From an uncultured Bacilli bacterium (GTDB lineage Bacteria > Bacillota_I > Bacilli_A > RF39 > UBA660), in NCBI GenBank assembly GCA_934132915.1, contig CAKPAK010000040.1, positions 1 to 15,618 on the forward strand: a stretch of DNA of 15,618 nt, read 5' to 3'. Made by a program: the position numbers and the translations under genes. Position 1 is the stretch's first letter, and every line of letters starts with the position of its first letter. Positions 1-7,801 of the stretch are shown here, piece after piece. The notes below the pieces were generated by a model. It was given only the letters and a program-made list of their open reading frames with translations. It had not been told where the DNA came from and did no database searches.

Positions 1-1
1 T

Positions 2-442
2 GCTCGACCTTATACGAATGGGGCGGTGAAGATTGTTAAGAACTTTTACGATTATCAAGCTGATAGTAGTAGTCAGGAAGGTTCTATTGTTTATTATGGA
101 AATACTTATATGCAGAATTCTGGGGTTGATTATGGAATGGATTCTGAATTTGAGGTGGTTAGTATTTTAGATGGTACTGTTACGGAAGTTGATGATGATG
201 AGGTAATGGGTAAGACAATTAAAATTAAGCATTCTAATGAGCTTGTTAGTGTTTATCAGAGTATGGGTAGTGTTGATGTTAAGGTAAATGATTCTGTTAC
301 ACAAGGTAGTGTTTTAGGGAAGAGTGGAACTTCTAATGTTAGTAGTGATTTGGGGAATCATTTACATTTTGAATTATATTATCAAGGTAGTGTTGTGAAT
401 CCTGAAAATTATTATGATAAGTTACTTGGAGAATTGAAATAG
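2..442 (+). CDS. spoIIQ: SpoIIQ-family M23/LytM-like protein, 5' end cut off
   Basis: The reading frame is open from base 2 (A-R-P-Y-T-N-G-A-V-K-I-V...), so the true start lies upstream and the GTG at 26 is probably internal. What remains is the LytM/M23 domain. SpoIIQ is a forespore membrane protein whose external domain binds SpoIIIAH of the mother cell and forms the channel needed during engulfment. The V-K-N-F-Y-D stretch and the Y-G-N-T-Y...G-V-D-Y-G stretch resemble B. subtilis SpoIIQ. The second zinc motif HLHFE is intact, but the first His of the M23 HxGxD motif is replaced (N-S-G-V-D). B. subtilis SpoIIQ is also degenerate in this motif and is not an active peptidase, so this is probably structural. 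The neighbours spoIIID and mbl support the call. A generic M23 peptidase is the alternative. Confidence 0.82.
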   Translation, partial: ARPYTNGAVKIVKNFYDYQADSSSQEGSIVYYGNTYMQNSGVDYGMDSEFEVVSILDGTVTEVDDDEVMGKTIKIKHSNELVSVYQSMGSVDVKVNDSVTQGSVLGKSGTSNVSSDLGNHLHFELYYQGSVVNPENYYDKLLGELK

Positions 443-465
443 TGGTAATTTTTGCCACTTTTTTT
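441..465 (+). terminator. Rho-independent terminator after spoIIQ
   Basis: An 8-bp stem AGTGGTAA/TTGCCACT (one T-G wobble) with a three-base loop is followed by seven Ts. The stop codon of spoIIQ overlaps the left arm. Confidence 0.8.
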
Positions 466-491
466 CATAAATAATATTATGGGAGGATTTT

Positions 492-749
492 ATGAATAAA
501 AAAATAATATCTAGAGTTCTTGAAGAGGGAAAATACATTATTGAAACGGGAAAGACGGTAAGAGAGATGGCGGATGTATTTGGAATCAGTAAGAGTACTA
601 TTCATAAGGATTTACGGGAGAGACTTTTAGAGGTAGATATGAATTTGTATCATAAAGTGTCAAGTATTTTACAGTATCATATGGATATCAGGCATATTCG
701 AGGTGGAGAATCAACGAGGCGTAAATATTTGGAAAAAAATGCAAGTTAG
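492..749 (+). CDS. spoIIID: SpoIIID, mother-cell sporulation transcription factor
   Basis: SpoIIID is a small DNA-binding protein that activates or represses many sigma-E and sigma-K genes in the mother cell. The 85-residue product is close to the usual size (93 in B. subtilis). It shows the family pattern throughout: G-K-Y-I-I-E-T near residues 14-20, the helix-turn-helix with S-K-S-T-I-H-K-D-L near residues 33-42, and the basic R-H-I-R-G-G-E-S-T-R near the C-terminus. The ATG at 492 has a GGAGG five bases upstream. It lies 49 bases after spoIIQ, separated by a terminator, and 53 bases before mbl, the same order as in Bacillus. Its own promoter, expected to be sigma-E dependent, would have to sit in the short space after the terminator; I could not identify it with confidence. 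Confidence 0.93.
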   Translation: MNKKIISRVLEEGKYIIETGKTVREMADVFGISKSTIHKDLRERLLEVDMNLYHKVSSILQYHMDIRHIRGGESTRRKYLEKNAS

Positions 750-772
750 TAGTATTCAAAAGGTTTAATATG

Positions 773-781
773 TGTTAAAAT
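773..781 (+). promoter_or_regulatory. Possible extended -10 promoter for mbl
   Basis: TGTTAAAAT matches an extended -10 (TGn followed by TAAAAT, 4-5 of 6 to consensus). The only -35-like candidate, TTCAAA at 755-760, is weak and the spacer is short (15). mbl could equally be read from the spoIIID promoter. Confidence 0.3.
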
Positions 782-802
782 ATTGTTTAGGATGGTGATA
801 GT

Positions 803-1798
803 ATGTTTAATAAAGACATTGGAATAGACTTAGGGACAGCAAACGTACTTATTTACATAAAAGGACAAGGTATTGTGTTAAATGAGCCTAGTGTTGTTGC
901 GATTGATTTGGATACAAAGAAACCTTTGGCGGTTGGAACTGAGGCTCGTGAGATGCTTGGAAGAACGCCTGGTCAAGTTACGGCAATTCGTCCGATGAAA
1001 GATGGGGTAATTGCTGATTTTGAAACGACTGAAGTAATGCTTAATTATTTTATTAAAAAAGTTAATGGTAAAAGTTTTTTTTCACGTCCTAGAATATTGA
1101 TTTGTTGTCCGTCTAATATCACTCAAGTAGAAAAGAATGCGATTGTGGAGGCTGCAGAGAGGACTGGGGCTAAGAGAGTATTTTTAGAGGAAGAACCTAA
1201 AGTTGCAGCAATTGGTGCAGGAATGGATATTTCGAAACCTAGTGGTAATATGGTTATTGATATTGGTGGTGGTACTACGGATATTGCAGTTTTATCTCTT
1301 GGAGGAATTGTCAATAGTGCATCGATTCGAATTGCGGGGAATGCTTTTGATAGCGATATTGTGAAGTATATTAAAGATAAATATAAATTGCTTGTTGGTG
1401 ATAGGACGGCAGAGGATATTAAGATAACGATTGGTACTGTTTTTCCTGGGTCTAGAAATGAAAAGATGGAAGTTCGTGGTAGAGATTTAGTTACTGGATT
1501 GCCTCACTCTATTACGATTACTAGTGATGAGGTAGAAGAAGCATTAAGAGAGAGTATTTATACGATTGTTCATGCGGCAAAAGGGATTTTGGAACAAACG
1601 CCTCCAGAATTATCGGCAGATATTATTGATAAGGGAATTGTTTTAACTGGTGGTGGAAGTATGGTTGATGGTTTTAGTCAATTATTATCTCAAGAATTAA
1701 AGGTACCAGTATTTATTGCAGAGAGTCCACTTACTTGTGTTGCCGAAGGAACAGGAGTGTTGTTAGATAATATTCATTTAATTAATGGGAGATTATAG
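803..1798 (+). CDS. mbl: Mbl, MreB-family actin-like cell-shape protein
   Basis: Mbl is a bacterial actin homologue that polymerises under the membrane and guides the elongation machinery for lateral cell-wall synthesis. The 331-residue length matches the family (about 333). The actin-fold nucleotide-binding motifs are present: phosphate-1 I-G-I-D-L-G-T-A-N near residues 6-14, phosphate-2 I-D-I-G-G-G-T-T-D at 152-160, and the adenosine motif T-G-G-G-S near 282-286. The family blocks L-I-C-C-P and E-E-E-P-K-V-A-A-I-G-A-G are also there. Mbl is preferred over MreB because of the start M-F-x-x-D-I-G-I-D-L-G-T-A-N-V-L and because it follows spoIIID directly, as mbl does in Bacillus. The start has an AGGATGGTGA Shine-Dalgarno. 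A terminator overlaps the stop codon. Confidence 0.93.
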   Translation: MFNKDIGIDLGTANVLIYIKGQGIVLNEPSVVAIDLDTKKPLAVGTEAREMLGRTPGQVTAIRPMKDGVIADFETTEVMLNYFIKKVNGKSFFSRPRILICCPSNITQVEKNAIVEAAERTGAKRVFLEEEPKVAAIGAGMDISKPSGNMVIDIGGGTTDIAVLSLGGIVNSASIRIAGNAFDSDIVKYIKDKYKLLVGDRTAEDIKITIGTVFPGSRNEKMEVRGRDLVTGLPHSITITSDEVEEALRESIYTIVHAAKGILEQTPPELSADIIDKGIVLTGGGSMVDGFSQLLSQELKVPVFIAESPLTCVAEGTGVLLDNIHLINGRL

Positions 1799-1822
1799 AG
1801 ATACTTGGTGTATCTTTTTTTT
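1797..1822 (+). terminator. Rho-independent terminator after mbl
   Basis: The stem AGATAC/GTATCT around a five-base TTGGT loop, extendable by two weaker pairs, runs into eight Ts (1815-1822). It closes the spoIIID-mbl unit before the Fic module. Confidence 0.75.
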
Positions 1823-1830
1823 CTATCTTG

Positions 1831-1839
1831 TGTTATACT
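1831..1839 (+). promoter_or_regulatory. Extended -10 promoter of the Fic module
   Basis: TGTTATACT fits TGn-TATACT, an extended -10 element. No good -35 is visible because the preceding bases belong to the mbl terminator. Transcription would start near 1846, leaving a leader of about 18 bases that contains the GAGGTGAT ribosome binding site at 1853-1860. Confidence 0.5.
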
Positions 1840-1863
1840 ACTTTCGGAGATTGAGGTGATTTT

Positions 1864-2070
1864 ATGGAAAAAAATATTGATCAAGCTATTTTAGATGCTG
1901 CTTCTAGTGTTTCTTGTGAGGTTGGAGATTTGTCTAAAGAAGAACTTTTAAAAATTCGGAAACAATTGGTTGGAAATTCTAAAAAATCAGATGATAGTTT
2001 TATTTATGGACTATATAAAGAATTAGTTAAGGAAGATGGTGATTCACATGGGAAAAGAAAATTGTTCTAA
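1864..2070 (+). CDS. Fic antitoxin-like small protein (VbhA/class I type)
   Basis: This 68-residue protein precedes and overlaps the fic gene. Class I Fic toxins are held inactive by a separate small antitoxin whose helix carries (S/T)xxxE(G/N) and pushes a Glu into the Fic active site. Here the segment A-S-S-V-S-C-E-V-G-D-L-S near residues 13-24 places a Ser four residues before a Glu, followed by Val-Gly rather than directly by Gly, so the motif is a near match. The following helix (K-E-E-L-L-K-I-R-K) is like the second part of VbhA-type antitoxins. The start is supported by GAGGTGAT seven bases upstream. The gene overlaps the fic start by 23 bases in a different frame, implying coupled translation. 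The function rests mainly on context and the short motif; an unrelated small protein remains possible. Confidence 0.6.
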   Translation: MEKNIDQAILDAASSVSCEVGDLSKEELLKIRKQLVGNSKKSDDSFIYGLYKELVKEDGDSHGKRKLF

Positions 2071-2713
2071 GTATTGTTATGATAATGGTGTTTTAATAAA
2101 TTGTTATGATTTACATGATAAAGATAAATTGGAACAGTTGGAAAGAACGGTGACAACCTATCGAATTTCTCAATTAGAGTCTGGTCAAGTTTATTTTGAT
2201 AGTTTGTTTCGGGTTGAAGATTATTTGAATTTGCATAAATTTATTTTTTCTAATATTTATCCTTTTGCAGGTGAAATTAGGGATGAAGAAATTTATAAAT
2301 CAAATGAACCTTATTATCCTGGAAAAACACCATTTTGTTCTTGTGAGTATATTTTTGAAAATTTGCGTTCTTGCTTAGTTAAAATGAGAAATAATGCTAG
2401 TTTTGTTACTAGTAGAGAAAGAATGCTGATTTATTTAGTGACTTTTTTTGATGAATTAAATATTATTCATGCTTTTAGAGAGGGAAATGGTAGGACTTTA
2501 AGAACTTATTTGGAACTTGTAGTAGATTATATTAGCAATACGAATAATTTAAATTTTGAATTAAGTTATTCTTTGTGGAATGATGAAGATCGAGATAATT
2601 TAATACGAGCATCAATTTTATTAAATTCTAATGAAAGTAATAAGGGTAAGGTATTACTTAGAAATTGTTTTGATAAGGTTTTAGTGGAAAAGAAAAAAGA
2701 GAAAGTCAGATAG
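2048..2713 (+). CDS. fic: Fic-domain adenylyltransferase (AMPylator)
   Basis: Fic enzymes transfer AMP from ATP to a Ser, Thr or Tyr of a target protein; stand-alone bacterial examples with an antitoxin often modify DNA gyrase and topoisomerase IV. The full active-site motif is present: H141-A-F-R-E-G-N-G-R149-T-L-R152, with the catalytic His and the Glu that binds Mg. Further family marks are the Y-P-F-A-G-E-I-R block at 71-78 and the target-clamping flap with P-F-x-x-x-E-Y-I just after residue 92. The gene can start at 2036 or 2048. I prefer ATG 2048, which has GGTGAT four bases upstream; ATG 2036 would have its AAGGAAG almost touching it. The product is 221 residues with no signal peptide or membrane segment. 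The gene overlaps the antitoxin-like gene and ends at a terminator. It may be a toxin-antitoxin module, or a cargo gene of the neighbouring T7SS; nothing in the sequence decides this. Confidence 0.9.
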   Translation: MGKENCSKYCYDNGVLINCYDLHDKDKLEQLERTVTTYRISQLESGQVYFDSLFRVEDYLNLHKFIFSNIYPFAGEIRDEEIYKSNEPYYPGKTPFCSCEYIFENLRSCLVKMRNNASFVTSRERMLIYLVTFFDELNIIHAFREGNGRTLRTYLELVVDYISNTNNLNFELSYSLWNDEDRDNLIRASILLNSNESNKGKVLLRNCFDKVLVEKKKEKVR

Positions 2714-2754
2714 TTTAATCTTTAAATAGATTTCTATTAACTTTCTTTTTTTTT
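2701..2754 (+). terminator. Probable Rho-independent terminator after fic
   Basis: GAAAGT (2701-2706) pairs with ACTTTC (2740-2745) around a nested AATAG/CTATT hairpin (2725-2738), and nine Ts follow (2746-2754). The left arm lies inside the last codons of fic. Confidence 0.6.
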
Positions 2755-2780
2755 GCTCAAAATTTTTTTTGGTTTTATTT

Positions 2781-2810
2781 TTGACAAAATAGAAGTGTTT
2801 ATAGTATAAT
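2781..2810 (+). promoter_or_regulatory. Strong sigma-A promoter of essC-esaB
   Basis: A perfect TTGACA at 2781-2786 and a perfect TATAAT at 2805-2810 are separated by 18 bases. Transcription should begin near 2817, giving a leader of about 135 bases before essC in which I see no clear riboswitch, terminator or operator. An almost consensus promoter implies high basal expression of the secretion ATPase. Confidence 0.85.
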
Positions 2811-2951
2811 TCTTAGTAGAATAGATTGATTGTAAATAGAGTTACTTGTTTGATTAAATGCAAATTATATATTTTTGTTTTTGTGCTAAATTTATGATTA
2901 ATTATGTGATTATTTATTCCAGATGATTAGTTTAAACGAAAGGTGATTGAA

Positions 2952-5900
2952 ATGAAAGTATTATTATATAATAATGAAGAAATTGTTAATTTTGTTTTAC
3001 CCAAAGAAATAAATGGAAGTTTTAGTTTTGATGCGGATATAAATGAGGAACAAAAATTAATTAATATTGAAGAAAGAAAAGGAAAATGGACTTTGTATAG
3101 TACAGCAAGTTCTAAAATAATTGATAAGTTTGATAATAATTTTTCAAATATTACTTTTCAAGAAGAAGTTTGTTTAGAGGAATTTAGTTATTATTATCTT
3201 TTTAGGAGTAATATTTTATATTTGATTTATATTCAACCAACATTAGAAGAGTATAAGTATTATAAGTATAATGAAAAATTAAATTTGTCAATTTCAAATG
3301 ATAATACAAATAGTAGTAGTATTATTTCTTACTACCCTAATATTGCGGAAAAATTTGTTGCAAGTATTTGCTTTAAAGATGGAAAAATTTATTTAGAGAA
3401 TAACTGTAAACTTATTTATCTTAATAATTTAAAATTAGATAATAATAGTACTTTAATTGATATTGGTGATGAGTTGAATATATATGGTTTGAAGGTATTG
3501 TTTTTAAATCAATTAATTTGTGTTCAAAATATACCTGATAAAATGAATGTTGTAGGTTTAGAAGACTATAAATTTTTAGAGGATAGTTTACCTAGAAATG
3601 TAGATGTAATTGATCGTAATTTATATACAAGTGATCAATATTTTTCGAAGTCTCCTAGATTTAGGAGAATTATTGAAGAAAAGAAAATAAATTTGGCTTC
3701 ACCTCCCAATGATGTAGAATCTAATAAAATGCCTTTTATTTTAACTGTTGGTCCAATGCTTACAATGGGAATAACTTCTTGTACGATGCTTTTTAGTCAA
3801 CTTGTTCAACTATCTAATGGGCAGTCTACTTTAGAAAAATCGTGGCCGCAATTGCTTAGTGGTGGTGCTATGCTGGCTTCCATGTTACTATGGCCTAGTT
3901 TAATAAGAGTTTATAATAAAAAGCAAGAAAAAATACAGCAAAAGGTGATAGAAGAAAAGTATCAGGGATATTTGAATGAAAAGCGAATAGATTTAAATGC
4001 TATTAAAAAAGAACAATATGATATTATGTTAGAAAATTTGATTGATATTTCAACTTGTATTGGATACCTTAATAGAAGAGGATTAAATTTTTGGGATAAA
4101 AGAAACGATCAAAATGATTTTTTAACTGTTCGATTAGGAATTGGGAATGCTCCTTTGAAAATAGATATATCTTATACAGAAGAGGAATTTACTATTGAGG
4201 AAAGTAATTTGAGAAATAAAGCTGATGAACTTGTTAGAGAATATAAGTATGTTGAAAACTCTCCAGTTAGTTATTCTTTTTTTGAAAATACTGTTACTGC
4301 AGTTATGGGGTATGGTAAAAAAATATATCCATTCACGAATAATATTGTTTTACAATTGATGACTTTTTATAGTTATGAAGATTTAAAATTTGTTGTTTTT
4401 ACAACTAGTCGAAATGAAGATAAATGGAACTATATAAAATATTTAAATCATAATTTTTCTAATGATAAAAATTTTAGGTTTTTTTCTACTAATTTGAATA
4501 GTGCTAGAATATTGTGTGATTATTTAATGCAAGAAATTAATAATAGGATTGGTTTAGATGGTCAGAATAATGAGCAAACGATTTTAGTTAAACCACAATA
4601 TTTTATTATTGTTGATGGATATAATCAAGTGAAGCACTTTGATCTAATTAATCGGTTAGCAGAAATAGAGAAAAATATTGGCTTTAGTATATTAATTTTG
4701 GAAGAAAGATTAAGTAATTTACCTAGTAAATGTAAGAATTTTATTAATTTGGGAGACCCTAATAGTGGAATATTAAAAAATTCTTTTGATAATCAGGAAA
4801 TTATTGGTTTTCATGATGAAATTAATTATCAGATTAATTATATGGATTTGGTTAGAAAAATATCCAATATTCCTATTGAATTTGAGGAAAAGGTTGGTTC
4901 TTTGCCAGATTCTATTAGTTTTATGGAAATGGAAAATGTTGGTAAAGTTGAGCAATTAAATATATTAAATAGGTGGAATACCAATGATTCCACTAGTAGT
5001 TTGAAAGCAGAAGTTGGAGTGGATGAAAATGGAGATTTAATGTATTTGGATTTGCATGAGAAATTTCATGGTCCACATGGATTGATCGCTGGGACAACGG
5101 GAAGTGGGAAATCAGAATTTATTATTACTTATATTTTGTCGATGGCTATTAATTATAGTCCAGATGATGTGGCTTTTATTTTAATTGATTATAAGGGTGG
5201 AGGTTTAACTGGAGCGTTTGAGAATAGAACTACGGGGGTTACTCTACCGCATCTTGTTGGTACGATAACGAATTTGGATAAAGCAGAAATGGATAGGACT
5301 TTGGTTAGTATTGATAGTGAAGTAAAAAGAAGACAAGCTAAATTTAATGAAGCTAGAGATATGTTAAATGAGTCCACCATTGATATTTATAAATATCAAC
5401 GTTTTTATAAAGAAGGTAAGTTAAAGGAGCCAATTCCTCATTTGTTTATTATTAGTGATGAATTTGCTGAATTGAAAAGTCAACAGCCAGAATTTATGGA
5501 TAATTTGATAAGTATTGCACGTATTGGTCGTAGTTTAGGGGTTCATTTAATTTTGGCGACACAGAAACCTAGTGGTGTTGTTAATGATCAAATTTGGTCA
5601 AACTCAAAGTTTAAAGTATGTTTAAAGGTTCAGGATGAAGCGGATAGTAAAGAAATGATAAAAAGACCAGATGCAGCACATATTAAGGAAGCGGGAAGAT
5701 TTTTTTTGCAGGTTGGATATGATGAATATTTTGCTAAGGGTCAGTCTGGTTATTGTGGTGCAAAATATTATCCTTCAGATACTATTGTGAAGTCTATAGA
5801 TAAAAGTATTAATTTTATTGATGATTGTGGAAGACATATAAAAAGTATGCAAGCTGGTAGTGGAATGAAAAAAGAAGCTAATGGTGAGCAAATTGCTGCA

Positions 5901-7532
5901 ATTATGAAAAATATTATATCTATTGCTAATAAAGAAAACAAAGTTTCAAAAAGGTTATGGCTTGAAAATATTCCTGAAATTATTTTAGAAAGTGAACTTG
6001 AAAAGAAATACAATGTGGTTCCTGTTGATAATGGTGTTGTGGCAATTCTTGGAGAATATGATGCTCCTGAATCGCAAAAACAAGATATTGTTGTTTATGA
6101 TTTATTGAATGATGGTAATACTATAATATATGGGAATGATTCTTTTGAGAGTGAAATGTTATTGGAAGTTTTGTTATATTCAACAATTAAAAATTATTCT
6201 TCTTCCAAAATTAATTACTATATTATCGATTATGGTTCAGAAACTTTAAGAAAATTTAATAAATTACCTCATGTTGGGGGAAGTGTTTACCAGGGAGAAG
6301 ATGAAAAATTTTCTAATTTAATGAAATTGATTAAAGAGGAAATAGATACTAGAAAAAAATTATTTTCTGATTTTGGTGGAGAATATAAACAATTTTCCAA
6401 AAAATTTCCTGATAAATTACCATTATTTACTGTAATAATGAATAATTATGATTCGATTAATGAAAATAATAAAAATTTATTTGAAGAGTTACCAGAATTA
6501 GTGCGGGATTCTGAAAGATATGGAATTATCTTTATTATAACTGCTATATCAGCAAGCTCTGTTTACAGAAAAGTATCCCAAAATTTTAATCACTATTATG
6601 CACTTAAATTGAAAGATTATTCAGATTATATGGAAATTTTTGGTACTAGAAAAAGATTGGTACCTAGAGATTTGGTTGGACGTGGTATTTGTCAAGTTGG
6701 AGAGATTCATGAATTTCAAGTATCTAGTATAGTATCTAATCGAGATGATTTGAGCAATTTTATTTTAACATTTGTTCAACAAAAACAAAATGAAAATCAA
6801 TTAAGAGCTAAAAAAATACCTGCTTTACCTAACATAGTAAGAATTGATGATTTAAATGTAAATCAAATAAGTTTATCTAATATACCAATAGGAATTTCTA
6901 AAAAAGATTTAACAACGCAATTTATTAATCTAAAAAATGATATTGGCTTTGTTGTTTCTTCAAATAAAATTGGTAATATGAGTATTTTTGTTAGAAGTCT
7001 TTTAGGTTTATTGATAAATATTCCTAGTATTCCAATTATGATTTTAGATGGTTTAAAAAATTTAAATTTAGATACAAAGTTATATCCTAATTATTATACT
7101 CAAGATTTTGATAAAGTAATTACAGAACTTAATAGTTATGTTGAAAATTTAATTAAAAATAATTCTGTTCAAGAAGGAGTTATTGTGATCTATGGAGTAA
7201 GTAAAATATTAAGCAAATTGGATAATTCTAAAATTCTTCAAACATTAACAGGAAATTTAAAAAAGTATGAGCATATTGGTATATTTATTGTTGAAGAATT
7301 TAATAAGTTAAAAACATATAATATGGAAATTTGGTTTAAAAATGTATTTAATACAAGTAGTGGTTTATGGATAGGAAGAGGATTAGCAGAACAGAGTTTG
7401 TTTAGAATTTCCGCATTGAATAAAGAAATGATGGCTAATTATAATAATGATATGGGATTTGTTATTAATGATAATTTGGCAACTTTGTCTAAGCTAATTG
7501 ATTTTATTACTCAGGAGGATGTAAATGAATAA
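2952..7532 (+). CDS. essC: EssC, FtsK/SpoIIIE-type ATPase of a type VII secretion system
   Basis: EssC is the membrane motor of Firmicutes T7SS; it binds WXG-type substrates and drives their export. The product is about 1,526 residues, the usual EssC size (about 1,480-1,500). Order of domains: two small beta-rich FHA-like domains (about 1-95 and 100-195), two membrane segments (about 260-285 and 300-320), then three ATPase domains. The first has a perfect Walker A, G-T-T-G-S-G-K-S at 714-721, and Walker B L-F-I-I-S-D-E at 831-837. The second (near G1061, G-N-D-S-F-E-S-E) and third (near 1336, S-S-N-K-I-G-N-M) lack the Walker GK[S/T]. The start is ATG 2952 with AAAGGTG 6 bases upstream; the GTG at 2943 lies within that site. 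The esaB gene overlaps the end by 8 bases. Confidence 0.95.
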   Translation: MKVLLYNNEEIVNFVLPKEINGSFSFDADINEEQKLINIEERKGKWTLYSTASSKIIDKFDNNFSNITFQEEVCLEEFSYYYLFRSNILYLIYIQPTLEEYKYYKYNEKLNLSISNDNTNSSSIISYYPNIAEKFVASICFKDGKIYLENNCKLIYLNNLKLDNNSTLIDIGDELNIYGLKVLFLNQLICVQNIPDKMNVVGLEDYKFLEDSLPRNVDVIDRNLYTSDQYFSKSPRFRRIIEEKKINLASPPNDVESNKMPFILTVGPMLTMGITSCTMLFSQLVQLSNGQSTLEKSWPQLLSGGAMLASMLLWPSLIRVYNKKQEKIQQKVIEEKYQGYLNEKRIDLNAIKKEQYDIMLENLIDISTCIGYLNRRGLNFWDKRNDQNDFLTVRLGIGNAPLKIDISYTEEEFTIEESNLRNKADELVREYKYVENSPVSYSFFENTVTAVMGYGKKIYPFTNNIVLQLMTFYSYEDLKFVVFTTSRNEDKWNYIKYLNHNFSNDKNFRFFSTNLNSARILCDYLMQEINNRIGLDGQNNEQTILVKPQYFIIVDGYNQVKHFDLINRLAEIEKNIGFSILILEERLSNLPSKCKNFINLGDPNSGILKNSFDNQEIIGFHDEINYQINYMDLVRKISNIPIEFEEKVGSLPDSISFMEMENVGKVEQLNILNRWNTNDSTSSLKAEVGVDENGDLMYLDLHEKFHGPHGLIAGTTGSGKSEFIITYILSMAINYSPDDVAFILIDYKGGGLTGAFENRTTGVTLPHLVGTITNLDKAEMDRTLVSIDSEVKRRQAKFNEARDMLNESTIDIYKYQRFYKEGKLKEPIPHLFIISDEFAELKSQQPEFMDNLISIARIGRSLGVHLILATQKPSGVVNDQIWSNSKFKVCLKVQDEADSKEMIKRPDAAHIKEAGRFFLQVGYDEYFAKGQSGYCGAKYYPSDTIVKSIDKSINFIDDCGRHIKSMQAGSGMKKEANGEQIAAIMKNIISIANKENKVSKRLWLENIPEIILESELEKKYNVVPVDNGVVAILGEYDAPESQKQDIVVYDLLNDGNTIIYGNDSFESEMLLEVLLYSTIKNYSSSKINYYIIDYGSETLRKFNKLPHVGGSVYQGEDEKFSNLMKLIKEEIDTRKKLFSDFGGEYKQFSKKFPDKLPLFTVIMNNYDSINENNKNLFEELPELVRDSERYGIIFIITAISASSVYRKVSQNFNHYYALKLKDYSDYMEIFGTRKRLVPRDLVGRGICQVGEIHEFQVSSIVSNRDDLSNFILTFVQQKQNENQLRAKKIPALPNIVRIDDLNVNQISLSNIPIGISKKDLTTQFINLKNDIGFVVSSNKIGNMSIFVRSLLGLLINIPSIPIMILDGLKNLNLDTKLYPNYYTQDFDKVITELNSYVENLIKNNSVQEGVIVIYGVSKILSKLDNSKILQTLTGNLKKYEHIGIFIVEEFNKLKTYNMEIWFKNVFNTSSGLWIGRGLAEQSLFRISALNKEMMANYNNDMGFVINDNLATLSKLIDFITQEDVNE

Positions 7533-7785
7533 TAAGGTATTAGTTAAAGTAACTGTTTTGGAATTAGGTATTTCTTATGATATTTTTTTACCAGTTAATG
7601 AATTGATTTGGAAATTAAAAAAATTGATGATAAAATCAATTTCTGATTTAGTTAATGTTCCTGAACTTTATCAAAAAGATTTTCTTCTTTTAAATAAGAT
7701 TACAGGAGAAATCTATAGAAATAATGATGTTCTTATTGATACTAATATTAGGAATGCTACTGAATTGATTTTGCTTAGTATTTAA
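7525..7785 (+). CDS. esaB: EsaB/YukD ubiquitin-like T7SS protein
   Basis: This 86-residue protein fits the YukD/EsaB family, small ubiquitin-fold proteins that accompany essC in Firmicutes T7SS loci and are needed for or regulate secretion. Visible signs are the beta-strand pair at the start (V-L-V-K-V-T-V-L...Y-D-I-F-L-P), a helix (W-K-L-K-K-L-M-I-K-S-I), and the closing strands D-V-L-I...A-T-E-L-I-L-L-S-I. The ATG overlaps the last codons of essC, with AGGAGG seven bases upstream, so the two are translationally coupled. In Bacillus yukD lies before yukC and yukB (essC homologue), whereas here it follows essC. Sequence identity within this family is low, so the call leans on size, fold pattern and neighbour. 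Confidence 0.82.
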   Translation: MNNKVLVKVTVLELGISYDIFLPVNELIWKLKKLMIKSISDLVNVPELYQKDFLLLNKITGEIYRNNDVLIDTNIRNATELILLSI

Positions 7786-7801
7786 TATATTTGATTGTAT
7801 T

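Noticed and set aside
466..481. CATAA-ataata-TTATG inverted repeat before spoIIID as an operator
   Set aside because: It is short and entirely AT-rich apart from the end bases, so chance occurrence is likely.
1123..1314. Antisense open frame within mbl
   Set aside because: It overlaps the highly conserved nucleotide-binding core of mbl and is a shadow of it.
2817..2951. Riboswitch or attenuator in the essC leader
   Set aside because: The 135-base leader is long enough, but I found no convincing paired arms, anti-terminator or known riboswitch core.
4773..6013. Three antisense open frames within essC
   Set aside because: They lie opposite the conserved ATPase coding sequence, lack ribosome sites and show only low-complexity hydrophobic composition.
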